NCBI RefSeq assembly: GCF_019402445.1
Contig: NZ_SRZM01000075.1
Location: forward strand, 1-7,890
Direction of reading: 5' to 3'
DNA: 7,890 nucleotides
From: Brachyspira pilosicoli
GTDB lineage: Bacteria > Spirochaetota > Brachyspiria > Brachyspirales > Brachyspiraceae
The translations under genes were made by a program, and so were the position numbers. Shown here in pieces: positions 1 to 7,049 of the stretch (position 1 is its first letter; every line of letters starts with the position of its first letter). The notes under the pieces are model-generated. The model was given only the letters and a program-made list of their open reading frames with translations, was not told the DNA's origin and ran no database searches.

Positions 1-1
1 A

Positions 2-1057
2 AAAGATAAATATTTATTAGTAGCTCCTTTAATAATGTTCATTTTACTTTCAGTTTATGATACAGGCAAAATAAGCATATTAATAATAGGCACAATAATA
101 ACTTTTTTATATATTATAATAGCAAACAAAGAAAATTTATATTATAAATATTTACCATACGCTTTTATGGCTATACTATTTTTAGACTTAATGCAAACAG
201 CAAATATATTTATAGTGAAATCAAATATAGATAAAATGTATGAAGGCACCCCTATTACAGAGCATATATTAAAACAAGAAGGCAATGAAACTACAATGCC
301 TATACTTATCCCTTATTTATATAGATACACAACACACACAATGCCATATTACAATATTCCGCTAACAGAACCTCCTGCAGCAAGCAGATTAAGCAAAGAA
401 ATAACTGATATGTTTTCAGCATTTAGAATTAATGATTATGTAGGATATGAACCTAGATTAATGGATTTGCTTGGAGTAAGATATATATTAAGCCCTACAT
501 ATTTGGATAACTCTGTAATTGCAAATGATATCACTAAAATAACAGAGTATCAGGATTCTTTCTCTGCTGCTGTATTATATGAGCTTAATGGTTATAGAAA
601 TAAATATGAGTTTGTAAATAGCGTATATAATGCAAAAGATTTTAATGATGGTCTTGGAAGAATGAAGATACCTAATTTTAACTTAGCAAAAGAGGCTATT
701 ATAACAGACAGTTCGAATAATATAGTTTTGAATGTGAGCAACTCTATAAACAAAGTAGAAATGCTTGAATACAGCAATAATAAAGTAGTATTTAATGTTC
801 AAACCCCTGATGCTGGTGTATTGGTTTTAAAAGAGAGATATAGCCCAGATTGGAGCGTAAGCATTAATGGAGAGAAAAAAGAATTGCTTAAAGCTAATTT
901 ATTATTTAGAGGTGTATATGTTGAAGCTGGAGATAATAATATTGTATTTGAGTTTACTCCTACAATGAAATATGCTTATATTACAATAGTTTCTTGGGCT
1001 TTGTTTATTATAATTTCTATAATAGCAATATTTAGAAAGAAAAGAGTAAATGAATAA
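2..1057 (+). CDS. YfhO-family membrane glycosyltransferase-like protein, C-terminal part (5' end outside window)
   Basis: The frame is open from base 2 with no stop upstream, so the gene begins before the window and the ATG at 35 is internal. About 351 residues are visible. Counting from that ATG, hydrophobic segments lie near residues 1-8 (continuing upstream), 12-30 and 40-61. A soluble, probably periplasmic domain follows, then a last membrane helix near 313-333 and a basic tail (FRKKR). Two YfhO features are recognisable: LLGVRYILSP (145-154), and a C-terminal beta-rich module with ERYSPDWSVSINGE (267-280) followed by FRGVYVEAGDNNIVFEF (291-307). Known members are large GT-C-type proteins that transfer sugars from polyprenyl-phosphate carriers to cell-surface polymers; the acceptor here is unknown. 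The catalytic first loop would be in the missing N-terminal part, so activity cannot be judged. It overlaps the next gene by 8 bases, suggesting translational coupling. Family assignment is fairly sure; the role in lipooligosaccharide or other glycan decoration is inference. Confidence 0.85.
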   Translation, partial: KDKYLLVAPLIMFILLSVYDTGKISILIIGTIITFLYIIIANKENLYYKYLPYAFMAILFLDLMQTANIFIVKSNIDKMYEGTPITEHILKQEGNETTMPILIPYLYRYTTHTMPYYNIPLTEPPAASRLSKEITDMFSAFRINDYVGYEPRLMDLLGVRYILSPTYLDNSVIANDITKITEYQDSFSAAVLYELNGYRNKYEFVNSVYNAKDFNDGLGRMKIPNFNLAKEAIITDSSNNIVLNVSNSINKVEMLEYSNNKVVFNVQTPDAGVLVLKERYSPDWSVSINGEKKELLKANLLFRGVYVEAGDNNIVFEFTPTMKYAYITIVSWALFIIISIIAIFRKKRVNE

Positions 1058-1472
1058 AAAAATAATTAAATATAAAATTATACTATTAATAATGGCTTCA
1101 TTATTTTTATTTTGTTTTATTGTAATGAATTATATTAATATTACTAATATAATGAAATACAAAAAAGGAGACATTATAAAAGTTCAAGCGAATATAGAAG
1201 ATTCAAATTATTATGAATATGGACTTATAAAAAGAAAGTATCCATATTTAGTTTATAGCTTTATTTATGATGATAAAAAAATTACAATAAGCAACATGCT
1301 AAGCGGCAATTCTTTTACAAATAAAAAACTTATAACAATATACTATGATAAAATAAATAATAGAGAAGTTATGCTTCCATCTATAAAAAGTTTTATATTA
1401 TCTTTTATATTTTTTATTTTAAGCATAATTATCATAGTATATGCTATAAACTTAAAAAGAATATACGCTTAA
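1050..1472 (+). CDS. Small two-helix membrane protein, DUF3592-like
   Basis: This 140-residue protein has a membrane helix near residues 8-28, an extracytoplasmic segment of about 80 residues, and a second helix near 113-134 followed by a short basic end. The middle resembles the DUF3592 pattern: a YSFIYDDKKI strand (69-78), a variable loop, then ITIYYDKINNREVMLPS (95-111), matching the family's 'V-x-YDP-x-NP' stretch just before the last helix. No catalytic residues are recognisable and DUF3592 proteins have no settled function. The ATG at 1050 lies inside the last codons of the YfhO-like gene and only a weak purine-rich AAAAGAG precedes it, so it is probably translated by coupling from the upstream gene. 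Its stop is 4 bases from the stop of the convergent hldD gene. The CDS is likely real; the family call is tentative and rests on motif resemblance. Confidence 0.7.
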   Translation: MNKKIIKYKIILLIMASLFLFCFIVMNYINITNIMKYKKGDIIKVQANIEDSNYYEYGLIKRKYPYLVYSFIYDDKKITISNMLSGNSFTNKKLITIYYDKINNREVMLPSIKSFILSFIFFILSIIIIVYAINLKRIYA

Positions 1473-1476
1473 AAAA

Positions 1477-2424
1477 TTACATTAAATATCCGCTGCTCTC
1501 TTCAAGCACTTTGGCATATTTTTTTACACCAGTATTTACATTCATAAACTCTTTAGTATATCCTGCTTTTTGTAAATTAGTTAAATCTGCTTGAGTGTAT
1601 TTTTGATATTTTCCTTTAAGAGCATCAGGGAAAGCAATATATTCAATTTCAGAAGAAGAGTACATCTCTTTTAAAGCCTTAGCAATCTCTACAAAACTCT
1701 CAGCCTTACCAGTTCCGCAATTAAATATACCAGAAATATTTTCATTTTCAAAAAAGAAATTATTCACACTTACAACATCATCAACATGTATAAAATCTCT
1801 TAAGAAATTTTCACTTCCCTCAAAGATTTTCATTTTCTCACCAGCTTTAATTTGGTTAAATAAATGAAAAGCAACCGAAGCCATTCTTCCTTTATGATTC
1901 TCCTGCGGACCATATACATTAAAATATCTTAACCCCACAACCTGACTATTAATCTTTTTATTTCTAAATAAAATATTAACATACCTATCAAATTGATATT
2001 TAGAAAAAGCATAAACATTAAGCGGATACTCGTTTTTCTCATCTTCAGCAAATCCATTATCCCCATTTCCATAAACAGAAGCACTTGAAGCATAAAAGAA
2101 TCTTACTTTATTTTCTAAACAAGCATGCAAAATATGCTGACTATATTCATAATTGTTTTTCATCATATATTTTCCATCAGTTTCCATTGTATCAGAACAA
2201 GCTCCCTGATGAAATATAGCATCCACCTTATTATTTTCAACAAAAGAATAAACATCAAAATCTTCTTTATCTATATAATCGCCAAAAACAACCCTATTTA
2301 AATTTTTATGTTTTGAAGCATTTTTTAAATTATCAACTATCAATATATCACTTATACCTAAATTGTTTAAACCTCTAACTATATTAGAACCAATAAATCC
2401 AGCACCGCCTGTTACTATAATCAT
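1477..2424 (-). CDS. hldD: ADP-L-glycero-D-manno-heptose 6-epimerase
   Basis: HldD (RfaD, WaaD) converts ADP-D-glycero-manno-heptose to the ADP-L-glycero form, the donor for inner-core heptose of lipopolysaccharide or lipooligosaccharide. The 315-residue length matches the family (about 310). It is an extended short-chain dehydrogenase with the NADP-binding GGAGFIG at residues 6-12, the serine region ASSASVYG (112-119), the catalytic pair Y138 and K142 (YAFSK), and [12 protein letters not shown] (177-188), whose K178 corresponds to a conserved lysine of the E. coli enzyme. Further family signatures are [11 protein letters not shown] (201-211), GTGKAESF (237-244) and the C-terminal YTQADLTNL (276-284). 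These separate it from UDP-galactose epimerases. The start at 2424 is preceded by AGGAG 11 bases upstream. It is the last gene of the barrel-ftsW-murG-hldD run, 26 bases after murG. The other ADP-heptose genes (gmhA, gmhB, hldE) are not in the window. Cytoplasmic; high confidence. Confidence 0.96.
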   Translation of the reverse strand: MIIVTGGAGFIGSNIVRGLNNLGISDILIVDNLKNASKHKNLNRVVFGDYIDKEDFDVYSFVENNKVDAIFHQGACSDTMETDGKYMMKNNYEYSQHILHACLENKVRFFYASSASVYGNGDNGFAEDEKNEYPLNVYAFSKYQFDRYVNILFRNKKINSQVVGLRYFNVYGPQENHKGRMASVAFHLFNQIKAGEKMKIFEGSENFLRDFIHVDDVVSVNNFFFENENISGIFNCGTGKAESFVEIAKALKEMYSSSEIEYIAFPDALKGKYQKYTQADLTNLQKAGYTKEFMNVNTGVKKYAKVLEESSGYLM

Positions 2425-2435
2425 ATTATTTTAAT

Positions 2436-2440
2436 CTCCT
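2436..2440 (-). promoter_or_regulatory. Ribosome binding site of hldD
   Basis: AGGAG on the minus strand, 11 bases before the ATG at 2424. It lies in the 26-base gap after murG and supports both the chosen hldD start and independent ribosome loading within the operon. Confidence 0.7.
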
Positions 2441-2450
2441 TTTATATAGT

Positions 2451-3533
2451 TTATCTTCTTTTAGTGTTTTCCATAATATTGAGAATATCATTAACAATAG
2501 CAGTAACCGCTCTTGAAGTATAATTCTTTCTAATATTCTCTCTCATTACATTAAGCCTATCTTGATTATTTAAATTTTTTATTATAATCTCTCCTAATTG
2601 CTTAGAATCAAGGTCCGCCTCATTCATTAAATAAGCCATATCCTTGTTTACTAATTCTAATGCATTATAATATTGATGATTATCAGTAGCATAAGGGAAA
2701 GGCACTAAAAGCGAAGGCACATTAACTGCCAATATCTCACTAATAGAACTGCTTCCAGCCCTAGACACCACAAAATCAGCAGCATGAAGCAAAGTAGCCA
2801 TATCTTTATAATAACTATGAACTGTTACATCTGTAATTTTTTTATCATTGACTTTTGCTATTATTTCAGAACCCCATTTAGGACCAGCAAGCCATACTAT
2901 ACGCAAATTCTTTACATTCTCTTTTACATTTTTTATGCAATCTAAGAATATATTATTTAATTTTAATGCCCCTTGAGAGCCCCCCATTACAACAAGCAAT
3001 CTATCATCATCTTTTAATTTCATTATAATTCTAGAAGATTTTCTATTTACAATAAAGAAATCATCTCTAACAGGGTTTCCCATTACTTTACCCTTAGGCA
3101 TATATTGTAAAGTCTTAGAAAATGTAAGATAAGCCCCCTTTGCATATTTATAAAATATTTTATTAACTTTTCCTGGTATAGAGTTTTGTTCGCATAAAAA
3201 TATAGGTATATGTTTTAATTTAGCCACATATAGCATAGGCATAGAAACAAATCCACCCATTCCTATAATACATTCAGGTTTATGTTTTTTAATTATATTA
3301 TTAGCTTTTATCATTGAGGGTATAAACTTAAGTAAAAAAGCAATATTTTTTAATAAATTTCCTGGAGAGTTTATATCTAAATAATTATAATCATAATGAG
3401 GTGGTATTAAATTATAATCTCTAGCCGCCACCACAAGTCTAGGATTATGTCCAAGTTTTTTTAAATGGTCATATATAGAAATAGCAGGTGTTATATGACC
3501 AGCTGTACCGCCGCCAGATAAAATTACATTCAT
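2451..3533 (-). CDS. murG: UDP-N-acetylglucosamine--N-acetylmuramyl-(pentapeptide) pyrophosphoryl-undecaprenol N-acetylglucosamine transferase
   Basis: MurG adds GlcNAc from UDP-GlcNAc to lipid I on the inner face of the cytoplasmic membrane, giving lipid II. At 360 residues it has the normal GT28/GT-B length. Motifs in order: glycine loop GGGTAGHITP (7-16) with H13; second glycine loop GMGGFVSMP (91-99); EQNSIPGKVNK (115-125); GNPVR (152-156); GGSQGA (184-189) of the nucleotide-binding domain; SRAGSSSISE (257-266), whose E266 aligns with the glutamate that contacts UDP-GlcNAc in E. coli MurG; and PFPYATDNHQYYNA (278-291). The usual RAGAMTVSE reads RAGSSSISE here, a conservative variant. The ATG at 3533 overlaps the ftsW stop as ATGA and has AAGGAGA six bases upstream, so both translational coupling and a strong ribosome site support the start. 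The pairing with ftsW is the common order of the division and cell wall cluster. High confidence. Confidence 0.97.
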   Translation of the reverse strand: MNVILSGGGTAGHITPAISIYDHLKKLGHNPRLVVAARDYNLIPPHYDYNYLDINSPGNLLKNIAFLLKFIPSMIKANNIIKKHKPECIIGMGGFVSMPMLYVAKLKHIPIFLCEQNSIPGKVNKIFYKYAKGAYLTFSKTLQYMPKGKVMGNPVRDDFFIVNRKSSRIIMKLKDDDRLLVVMGGSQGALKLNNIFLDCIKNVKENVKNLRIVWLAGPKWGSEIIAKVNDKKITDVTVHSYYKDMATLLHAADFVVSRAGSSSISEILAVNVPSLLVPFPYATDNHQYYNALELVNKDMAYLMNEADLDSKQLGEIIIKNLNNQDRLNVMRENIRKNYTSRAVTAIVNDILNIMENTKRR

Positions 3534-4624
3534 TCTTCTCTCCTTTGAGTTATTTTTAATAAAATAGCAAACATAATCATATTAACAACTAAAGCATTCC
3601 TACCATAACTTATAAAAGGCAAAGGCATACCAGTTGTAGGAAGCATTAAAGTTGCTACCATCATATTTAAATATGCTTGTGCACTAATAAATATATTTAT
3701 ACCAAAAGATATATTTTTTAGAAACAAATCTTTTACTCTAGATGAAATTATAAATCCTCTAATAGTAAAAGAAAAAAAGAGTAGTAATAAAATAATATCC
3801 CCTATAAACCCATGTCTTTGAGCAATAGAAGCAAAAATAAAATCAGTCAAAGCTGCTGGTAAATGAGTACTAACTTCTCTAATATCTTCATCAGGTATTC
3901 CAGTAATTCCTCCATAATTAAAAGCTAATTTAGCCCTATTAATTTGATACATCTCTTCTTGTGATTGTGTATGAGGTGTTAAATACGAAGTTACTCTAGC
4001 TTTCATATATGGCGTATTTATTATAAATATTATAAATATAACACCAAGTAAAATACCAGTAACCATTAAATATCTTAATGGAATTCCACCATAAAAAAAC
4101 ATAGAAAAACCAACTAAAGCAAATAATAATGCTGTACCAGAATCTGGTTCAAACATTATAAGTAAACATATAAACATTAATATAATTAAAGGTGGAATTA
4201 AACCATTACGAACATGTTTAAGCTTATCCCCTTTATTAGCAAGTACACTAGATAAATATAAAACTAATGTTATTTTGGCTATTTCTGAAGGCTGAATTGT
4301 AAAAACTCCAAAAATAGATAACCACCTTTTAGCATAACTGCCTTCAACAGATATACCAAATATTAAAACAGCTATTAGAAGCAATAAAGTACCTATTAAT
4401 ATTGCTGGCATAAATCTATCTATAATATTAAAAAAATCTGGAACTATCAATATTATAAAATTAACTACTAACATTATTAATAATAGTTTAAGATGATTAT
4501 AAAAATAAGGTTCATTTGGTTCATGAACTGTTTGTGCACCATATATCGCAACTAATCCAGCAGCGAGCAATGCTATATATATAATAACTAAATATTTATC
4601 TGGTAACAATTTACTTTTAGACAT
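3530..4624 (-). CDS. ftsW: SEDS-family peptidoglycan polymerase, probably FtsW
   Basis: SEDS proteins polymerise lipid II into glycan strands at the membrane, FtsW doing so at the division site with a partner class B PBP. The 364 residues contain about ten membrane helices and one long extracytoplasmic loop (about 204-260). Family landmarks are R100-W101, QPSE (111-114) before the fourth helix, EPDSGTALL (159-167), the TDFIF motif (260-264) whose D261 aligns with the catalytic aspartate shown in RodA, and GMPLPFISYG (332-341). Three positions depart from the usual sequence: LPAALTDFIF instead of LPEAHTDFIF, SIAQRHGF instead of the GEELG type, and SYGRNA instead of SYGGSS. The ATG at 4624 has only a weak AGG five bases upstream. 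The 13-base gap to the upstream gene and 4-base overlap with murG place it mid-operon. FtsW rather than RodA is inferred from the murG linkage; membership in SEDS is firm. Confidence 0.9.
   Translation of the reverse strand: MSKSKLLPDKYLVIIYIALLAAGLVAIYGAQTVHEPNEPYFYNHLKLLLIMLVVNFIILIVPDFFNIIDRFMPAILIGTLLLLIAVLIFGISVEGSYAKRWLSIFGVFTIQPSEIAKITLVLYLSSVLANKGDKLKHVRNGLIPPLIILMFICLLIMFEPDSGTALLFALVGFSMFFYGGIPLRYLMVTGILLGVIFIIFIINTPYMKARVTSYLTPHTQSQEEMYQINRAKLAFNYGGITGIPDEDIREVSTHLPAALTDFIFASIAQRHGFIGDIILLLLFFSFTIRGFIISSRVKDLFLKNISFGINIFISAQAYLNMMVATLMLPTTGMPLPFISYGRNALVVNMIMFAILLKITQRREE
3539..3545 (-). promoter_or_regulatory. Ribosome binding site of murG inside the end of ftsW
   Basis: AAGGAGA on the minus strand, six bases before the murG ATG at 3533 and lying within the last codons of ftsW. 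With the ATGA stop/start overlap it indicates coupled translation of the two genes. Confidence 0.8.
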
Positions 4625-4637
4625 AAAAACCTACACT

Positions 4638-5507
4638 CTATAAAATTTTATAAACTAAAGATGCTTTCGCTTCTACAAAAGTAGTGCTATTATAATACGG
4701 CAATTTTACATGCAAACCAGAAGAAGCTAATATATCAAGAGAAAGTCTGTTTTGTAAAAATTTAAAACTAATAAAACCAACTATAGCTAATTTGTGTGTT
4801 AATATATTTGAGTTTACAAGATAAGTTAAAGCATAAGAAGCACCTATATAAAAAGGAGATATATTAGCAAGTATAAAAAAGTCATTCATAATTTCAAATT
4901 CGCTTTTTTTATGAAGTATAGCAGTTCTTGAATCATAATAGTAGTTTTTATCTCCAGCAAAAACATAATTAAAACTAGTGCTATTAATAAAAACAACATA
5001 GGGTAATTTATATAAAAAATAAGGTGTTACACCAGCAATTACCCCCATAGCATCTGTTTTTGACATTCCAAGTAAAGAAGCATATGAATAATCTACATTA
5101 TTATTATCAAAACCAGCATATCCAAAATTCATAATATTATATATATAATTAAAATAAGCATTAACCCTTATACCAAAAAAAGATAATGGTCTAATATCTG
5201 CAAACAAACCAACCATATCTGATGATAACGAAAAGTTGTTTTCTATACCCAAATCAAGCTTAGTATTTTGAAATATTTTATTTGTTCTATCATCATTATA
5301 AATAGAAGTTCTATAATATAATTTAGTTTCTGCATTGAACTTTATAAAATTATACCCACCAGCAAAGCTCTGTTCAAAATAAAGTTGATGTTTGTTATTT
5401 GTGTTTATTATAACATCATCCATACCTATATTAAAAAGAGTATTTATGTCTGCATATATAATACTAATATATAATAAAAAAATGATAGGAACAAATTTTA
5501 TTTTCAT
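4638..5507 (-). CDS. Secreted hypothetical protein, predicted outer-membrane beta-barrel-like
   Basis: I do not recognise the family. I start the gene at the ATG at 5507 (289 residues), because that start opens directly with a signal peptide: a Lys-rich end (MKIK), a hydrophobic core FVPIIFLLYISII, and a probable signal peptidase I site after A19 (IIYA|D). A longer reading up to 5654 would run through the glgC terminator and add an AT-driven hydrophobic stretch. The mature protein is rich in aromatic residues, with many 10-12-residue stretches alternating polar and hydrophobic residues (for example around residues 42-65, 82-95 and 105-125), separated by short Asn/Asp-rich turns. This is what transmembrane beta-strands look like. 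The last strand ends KASLVYKIL, not in the classical terminal Phe. No clear Shine-Dalgarno is visible. It is the first gene of the block leading into ftsW (13-base gap). An outer-membrane location is inference; a periplasmic beta-protein is possible. Confidence 0.72.
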   Translation of the reverse strand: MKIKFVPIIFLLYISIIYADINTLFNIGMDDVIINTNNKHQLYFEQSFAGGYNFIKFNAETKLYYRTSIYNDDRTNKIFQNTKLDLGIENNFSLSSDMVGLFADIRPLSFFGIRVNAYFNYIYNIMNFGYAGFDNNNVDYSYASLLGMSKTDAMGVIAGVTPYFLYKLPYVVFINSTSFNYVFAGDKNYYYDSRTAILHKKSEFEIMNDFFILANISPFYIGASYALTYLVNSNILTHKLAIVGFISFKFLQNRLSLDILASSGLHVKLPYYNSTTFVEAKASLVYKIL

Positions 5508-5550
5508 CTTATTAACATAATCATATAATATAATTTTATAAACATAATAT

Positions 5551-5579
5551 ATAATAACTTTATAAATTAAAAAAATCAA
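5551..5579 (-). promoter_or_regulatory. Candidate sigma-70-type promoter for the barrel-ftsW-murG-hldD operon
   Basis: On the minus strand, TTGATT (5574-5579) and TATTAT (5551-5556) are separated by exactly 17 bases. The expected transcription start is near 5544, giving a leader of about 37 bases before the ATG at 5507. It sits just downstream of the glgC terminator, where a promoter for the next operon is needed. Chance matches are common in DNA this AT-rich, so the call is moderate. Confidence 0.45.
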
Positions 5580-5627
5580 TAGAGTTAAAATTATTTTAAA
5601 AATTATTTTAATAGAATTTATTTTTAT

Positions 5628-5659
5628 AAAAAAGGCATTGAGTAAAAAACCCAATGCCT
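5628..5659 (-). terminator. Intrinsic terminator of glgC
   Basis: On the minus strand an inverted repeat has arms at 5649-5659 and 5633-5643. These give an 11-pair stem with a core of GGCATTG/CAATGCC, including one G-U pair, and a five-base T loop. A run of six T (5628-5633) follows. It begins 10 bases after the glgC stop. The plus-strand side lacks a T run after the stem, so it works in the glgC direction only. It isolates glgC from the downstream operon and shows that the region up to 5654 is not coding for the next gene. Confidence 0.88.
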
Positions 5660-5669
5660 AATTAAGAAA

Positions 5670-6956
5670 TTATATTACTGTACCACTTTTAACAATAGTG
5701 TTTTTAGGAATAATTACTATACCATCTCTAATACAATAAAACTCACTGTCTTGATGTTGTATTTTCTTTTTATTGGTAATAATAACATCATTTCCTATTC
5801 TAACATTTTTATCTATAATAACATTTTTAAGCGTACATTTTTTACCTATACCAACTTTAGGCAAATGCTTAACATTTAACCTTTCTATATCATCACTAGT
5901 TTCATAGAAGTCACTACCCATCATAATAACCTTTTCTAAAGTAGAACCGCTCTGTATAACCGAACGAAGTCCTATTACTGACTCTTTGATAGTAGCATTT
6001 TCTATCCTACAACCATCAGCAATGATACTTGAAGTAATAGTAGCCTTTTCAACTTTTGAAGGAGACAAATAACGAACATGAGTATATATAGGAGCATCTT
6101 CATCATAAAAATCAAAAGGAGGGTTTTTGCTTCCAAAAGATATATTAGCATCAAAATAAGCCTTAATAGTACCTACATCTTCCCAATAACCTTGGAAAGC
6201 ATAACTGAATACTTTATATTTTTTGATAGCTTCAGGAATAATATCTTTACCAAAATCTATCATAGAAACATCACTAAGAAGCTCTTTTAAAACATTTCTC
6301 CTAAATACATATATACCCATAGAAGCCAAATATTCTTTTTTAGGGTCTTCTATTTCAAACATCTTTTTTTGTTCATCACTTAACTTCAAAGAATTTAACA
6401 CATCATCTTCTTTAGGCTTTTCTTGGAAGTTAGTAATCTGCCCTCTCTTATTAACAAGCATTACACCAAAACCTTTAGCATCTTCACGTATAACAGGAAC
6501 AGTGCCTACAACTATGTCAGCACCAGTTTCAAGCATATGTCTTACCATAACATTATAATCCATACGATAAACCTGGTCCCCAGAAAGTATTAAAACATTA
6601 TTAACATAGTCATTATCAAAATGGGCAAGATTTTTTCTTACAGCATCAGCAGTACCTTGATACCAATCTATATTAGTGTCAGTTTGCTCTGCTGCCAATA
6701 TACTAACATGTCCGCCAGAGAAGTTGTCGAATCTATAAGCATTATAAATGTGATTATTTAAAGAAGCACTATTGAATTGAGTAATAACATATATATTTCT
6801 AAGACCGCTATTTATACAGTTAGAAACAGGTATATCAATCATTCTGTAATGACCGCCCAACGATACTGCAGGTTTAGATCGATCTTTAACAAGAGGATAG
6901 AGCCTTGTACCTCTACCACCACCTAAAATTAAAGCTACTGTATTATATGATCTCAT
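5670..6956 (-). CDS. glgC: Glucose-1-phosphate adenylyltransferase (ADP-glucose pyrophosphorylase)
   Basis: GlgC makes ADP-glucose from ATP and glucose-1-phosphate, the committed and usually regulated step of glycogen synthesis in the cytoplasm. With the start at 6956 it has 428 residues, a normal length. The nucleotidyltransferase domain shows GGGRGTRLYPL (12-22), KPA (28-30), WYQGTADAV (98-106), SGDQVYRMDY (125-134) with its metal-binding aspartate, FQEKP (177-181), SMGIY (212-216) and YWEDVGTI (257-264). A left-handed beta-helix domain covers about 305-428. The ending, with IIDKNVRIG (380-388) and GIVIIPKNTIVKSGTVI (412-428), resembles the cyanobacterial and plant enzymes. K383 and K418 align by eye with lysines known to bind 3-phosphoglycerate there; allosteric control by it is inference. 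A TTG in frame at 6968 would add four residues but overlaps the Shine-Dalgarno, so I reject it. The gene has its own promoter and terminator and looks monocistronic. Confidence 0.96.
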   Translation of the reverse strand: MRSYNTVALILGGGRGTRLYPLVKDRSKPAVSLGGHYRMIDIPVSNCINSGLRNIYVITQFNSASLNNHIYNAYRFDNFSGGHVSILAAEQTDTNIDWYQGTADAVRKNLAHFDNDYVNNVLILSGDQVYRMDYNVMVRHMLETGADIVVGTVPVIREDAKGFGVMLVNKRGQITNFQEKPKEDDVLNSLKLSDEQKKMFEIEDPKKEYLASMGIYVFRRNVLKELLSDVSMIDFGKDIIPEAIKKYKVFSYAFQGYWEDVGTIKAYFDANISFGSKNPPFDFYDEDAPIYTHVRYLSPSKVEKATITSSIIADGCRIENATIKESVIGLRSVIQSGSTLEKVIMMGSDFYETSDDIERLNVKHLPKVGIGKKCTLKNVIIDKNVRIGNDVIITNKKKIQHQDSEFYCIRDGIVIIPKNTIVKSGTVI

Positions 6957-6962
6957 AAAAAA

Positions 6963-6966
6963 CTCC
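6963..6966 (-). promoter_or_regulatory. Ribosome binding site that decides the glgC start
   Basis: GGAG on the minus strand, six bases before the ATG at 6956. The alternative in-frame TTG at 6966-6968 overlaps this site and has no comparable site of its own, so translation should begin at 6956. Confidence 0.8.
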
Positions 6967-7005
6967 AAACATTTTATTACTTAATTTATTTATTTTATAT
7001 AAATA

Positions 7006-7034
7006 AGTATAGTAAAAAAAAATGAAGTTTTCAA
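7006..7034 (-). promoter_or_regulatory. Sigma-70-type promoter of glgC
   Basis: On the minus strand, TTGAAA (7029-7034) and TATACT (7006-7011) are separated by 17 bases, each matching the consensus at five of six positions. The expected transcription start is near 7000, leaving a leader of about 43 bases. It lies in the 93-base gap between the lipoprotein stop and glgC. A nine-base T tract fills most of the spacer. No operator or riboswitch-like structure is evident in the leader. Confidence 0.65.
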
Positions 7035-7049
7035 GAAAGATAAAATATA

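Noticed and set aside
592..777. Open frame of 61 codons on the minus strand inside the YfhO-like gene
   Set aside because: It lies wholly opposite a well-supported coding region, has no ribosome site and its translation shows no motif; it is a shadow frame.
1485..1540. Possible terminator of the plus-strand operon inside the 3' end of hldD (TGCT/AGCA arms, then a T run)
   Set aside because: The stem has only four pairs, the T run is about ten bases away from it, and the sequence is constrained by hldD coding.
4639..4652. Perfect 14-base palindrome of A and T at the end of the barrel gene
   Set aside because: It is made only of A and T, has no loop or following T run, and sits inside the last codons; too weak for a terminator and expected by chance at this composition.
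6078..6558. Two overlapping open frames on the plus strand opposite glgC (6078-6290 and 6223-6558)
   Set aside because: Both are antisense to conserved GlgC sequence, overlap each other and have no recognisable domain.
6957..6968. Four-residue N-terminal extension of glgC from a TTG start
   Set aside because: The TTG overlaps the GGAG ribosome site that is ideally spaced for the ATG at 6956.
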